Source of the DNA: an uncultured Flavobacteriaceae bacterium
Lineage (GTDB): Bacteria > Bacteroidota > Bacteroidia > Flavobacteriales > Flavobacteriaceae
Direction: 5' to 3'
Assembly (NCBI GenBank): GCA_947489085.1
Contig: CANLCJ010000018.1
Coordinates: 19,286-83,285, forward strand
DNA: 64,000 nt
The position numbers and the translations under genes were made by a program. Of this stretch, positions 62,313-64,000 are shown one piece after another. The notes under the pieces are model-generated. The model worked only from the letters and a program-made list of their open reading frames with translations, had not been told where the DNA came from and did no database searches. Numbering within the stretch: the first letter of the stretch is position 1; each line of letters opens with the position of its first letter.

Positions 62313-62595
62313 TTTTGGCTTGTTTTAAAGCGCAAATATAAGGATTTCAAAGGGATTACAAATACTCGTGTATGTTTAATGAAATAGTGTTTAAAAAAGT
62401 AATTATATGTTGTTAAAGCGTATGGATTTTAGGCTTTAACCTTTATGTTTTTGTCTATGAATAGACACCCAAATAGTATTAAAATTTATGTTATTTAAGT
62501 TTTGGTATAAAAAATGGCGTACAATTATTGACTTAATAAAAGTAATGATTGATAATACAACTTAAAAAGTGTTATTTTGTATCATAAATTAATAG

Positions 62596-63540
62596 ATGAC
62601 AGGACGCGTATATAAATCTACAGGCAGTTGGTACGCCGTAAAAACCCCATTAGGAGACGTATACCAATGCCGTATAAAAGGTAAATTTCGATTAAAAGGA
62701 ATTAAAAGCACAAATCCAATTGCAGTTGGAGACATTGTAGATTTCGAATTAGAAACCAATAGCGATGCTGTTTCTGGTGTAATTTACAACATACACGATC
62801 GAAAAAATTATATTGTTAGAAAGTCTGTTAATCTCTCCAAACAAACGCACATAATATCTGCCAATATAGATCAGGTTTTTCTATTGGTTACTATAAACAA
62901 CCCACCAACACTTACGAGTTTTATAGACCGCTTTTTGGTGACGGCTGAAGCTTATTCCATAAAAACAGTTTTGCTATTTAATAAAATAGACGCTTATAAC
63001 GAGGAAACACTACTAGAAGTAAAATATTTGGCGCACATTTACCGTAAAATAGGTTACGATTGTATAGGCGTGTCTGCCAAAACAGGAAAAAATGTAGATA
63101 AGGTAAAACAAATTATGAAGGATAAGGTGAGCATGTTTGCTGGGCATTCTGGCGTGGGGAAATCTACACTGGTAAATCACATAGAGCCTACCTTAAATTT
63201 AAAAACAAAAGCCATTTCAAATTTACACATGCAAGGGCAACATACCACTACTTTTGCAGAGATGTTTGATACTACTTTTGGTGGAAAAATTATAGATACA
63301 CCAGGCATTAAGGGCTTTGGAGTGGTAGATATGGATAAAGAGGAGGTAGGCGATTATTTTCCTGAAATTTTTAACCTAAAGCAAGATTGTAAATTTAACA
63401 ATTGTTTGCATTTAAAAGAACCTAAATGTGCTGTAAAACAAGCTTTAGAAAACGATGAGATCACCTACTCTAGATATAGGAGCTATGTGCAGATATTAGA
63501 AGGTGAAGACGAAAATTACAGAACAGAAGATTGGCAATAG
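62596..63540 (+). CDS. rsgA: Ribosome small-subunit-dependent GTPase A
   Basis: Circularly permuted GTPase: FNKID, GHSGVGKSTL, DTPGIKGFG; zinc-binding C-terminus CKFNNCLHLKEPKC. Confidence 0.96.
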   Translation: MTGRVYKSTGSWYAVKTPLGDVYQCRIKGKFRLKGIKSTNPIAVGDIVDFELETNSDAVSGVIYNIHDRKNYIVRKSVNLSKQTHIISANIDQVFLLVTINNPPTLTSFIDRFLVTAEAYSIKTVLLFNKIDAYNEETLLEVKYLAHIYRKIGYDCIGVSAKTGKNVDKVKQIMKDKVSMFAGHSGVGKSTLVNHIEPTLNLKTKAISNLHMQGQHTTTFAEMFDTTFGGKIIDTPGIKGFGVVDMDKEEVGDYFPEIFNLKQDCKFNNCLHLKEPKCAVKQALENDEITYSRYRSYVQILEGEDENYRTEDWQ

Positions 63541-63599
63541 AAAAAGTATTTTAATTTTATTGGTAATATGATCATCCATTTGTTAGCAAATAAAGAGCA

Positions 63600-63938
63600 A
63601 TGAAAATTGTGATCCAAAGAGTATCTAAAGCCAAAGTAACTATTAATGGTACCATTGTGGCGCAAATAAAAGGCGGTTTGTTGGTGCTGCTAGGTATTGT
63701 AAATGAAGACGATACTACAGATATAGATTGGCTGTGCAATAAAATAGCAAACATTCGTGTATTTGCAGATCAAGACGGTGTTATGAATAAATCGCTATTA
63801 GAAAGTAAAGGCGATGTACTTTTAGTAAGTCAATTTACACTACAAGCTTCTACTAAAAAAGGAAATAGACCAAGTTATATAAAAGCCGCAAAACCAGAGG
63901 TAGCTTTACCGTTATATAAAAAATTTTTTAGTACATGA
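63600..63938 (+). pseudogene. dtd: D-aminoacyl-tRNA deacylase, apparently C-terminally truncated
   Basis: MKIVIQRVSKAKVTINGTIV...LLVSQFTLQASTKKGNRPSYIKAAKPEVALPLYKKFFST*, 112 aa; the usual C-terminal NxGPxT part is absent in all three forward frames to the window end. Confidence 0.7.
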
Positions 63939-64000
63939 CAAAAATGACATAAATCATTAATTTTCAAACAAATAGGTATTAATTTAGTTGTATAAAATAC

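Noticed and set aside
62412-62440. 8-bp inverted repeat gttaaagc...gctttaac between gpmI and rsgA
   Set aside because: Short and isolated in a divergent promoter region where no terminator is expected; could be an operator but a single instance is not enough evidence.
1-64000. CRISPR array, prophage, integrative element or defence island
   Set aside because: No regularly spaced direct repeats, Cas, integrase, transposase or restriction-type genes were seen; the gene content is mostly core metabolism.

Overview
The window is an AT-rich chromosomal segment with gene content and expression signals typical of Flavobacteriaceae (Bacteroidota). It is densely packed and mostly housekeeping. Recognisable genes include rpe, an rpoD-like primary sigma factor, pnp, rpsO, accD, fbaA, a TamL-like BamA-family lipoprotein, porT, ubiE/menE-type methyltransferase, trkA/trkH, valS, an aminotransferase, murB, two ECF sigma factors, aqpZ, lipA, a TPR hybrid histidine kinase, lpxK, apaG, a type IX secretion plug-domain protein, the complete nqrABCDEF operon with a nearby apbE, map, gpmI, rsgA and a shortened dtd. 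Accessory-type genes are a GH99-like lipoprotein, a collagen-stalk/LRR-like surface lipoprotein, an astacin-like lipoprotein protease and two GT2 glycosyltransferases. I see no CRISPR array, prophage, transposase, rRNA or tRNA. The strongest unexplained signals are non-coding: (i) a ~160-bp imperfect palindrome between accD and fbaA (15134-15293), and (ii) a ~85-nt multi-stem element between pnp and rpsO (13507-13596). Protein-level oddities are a dtd ORF that stops before its C-terminal catalytic motif, an Nramp-like transporter without the canonical metal-site motifs, a single-RecA-domain DEAD-like protein with a degenerate box, and a 'zinc ribbon' protein that lacks its cysteines. All family calls were made by eye; no database search was run.
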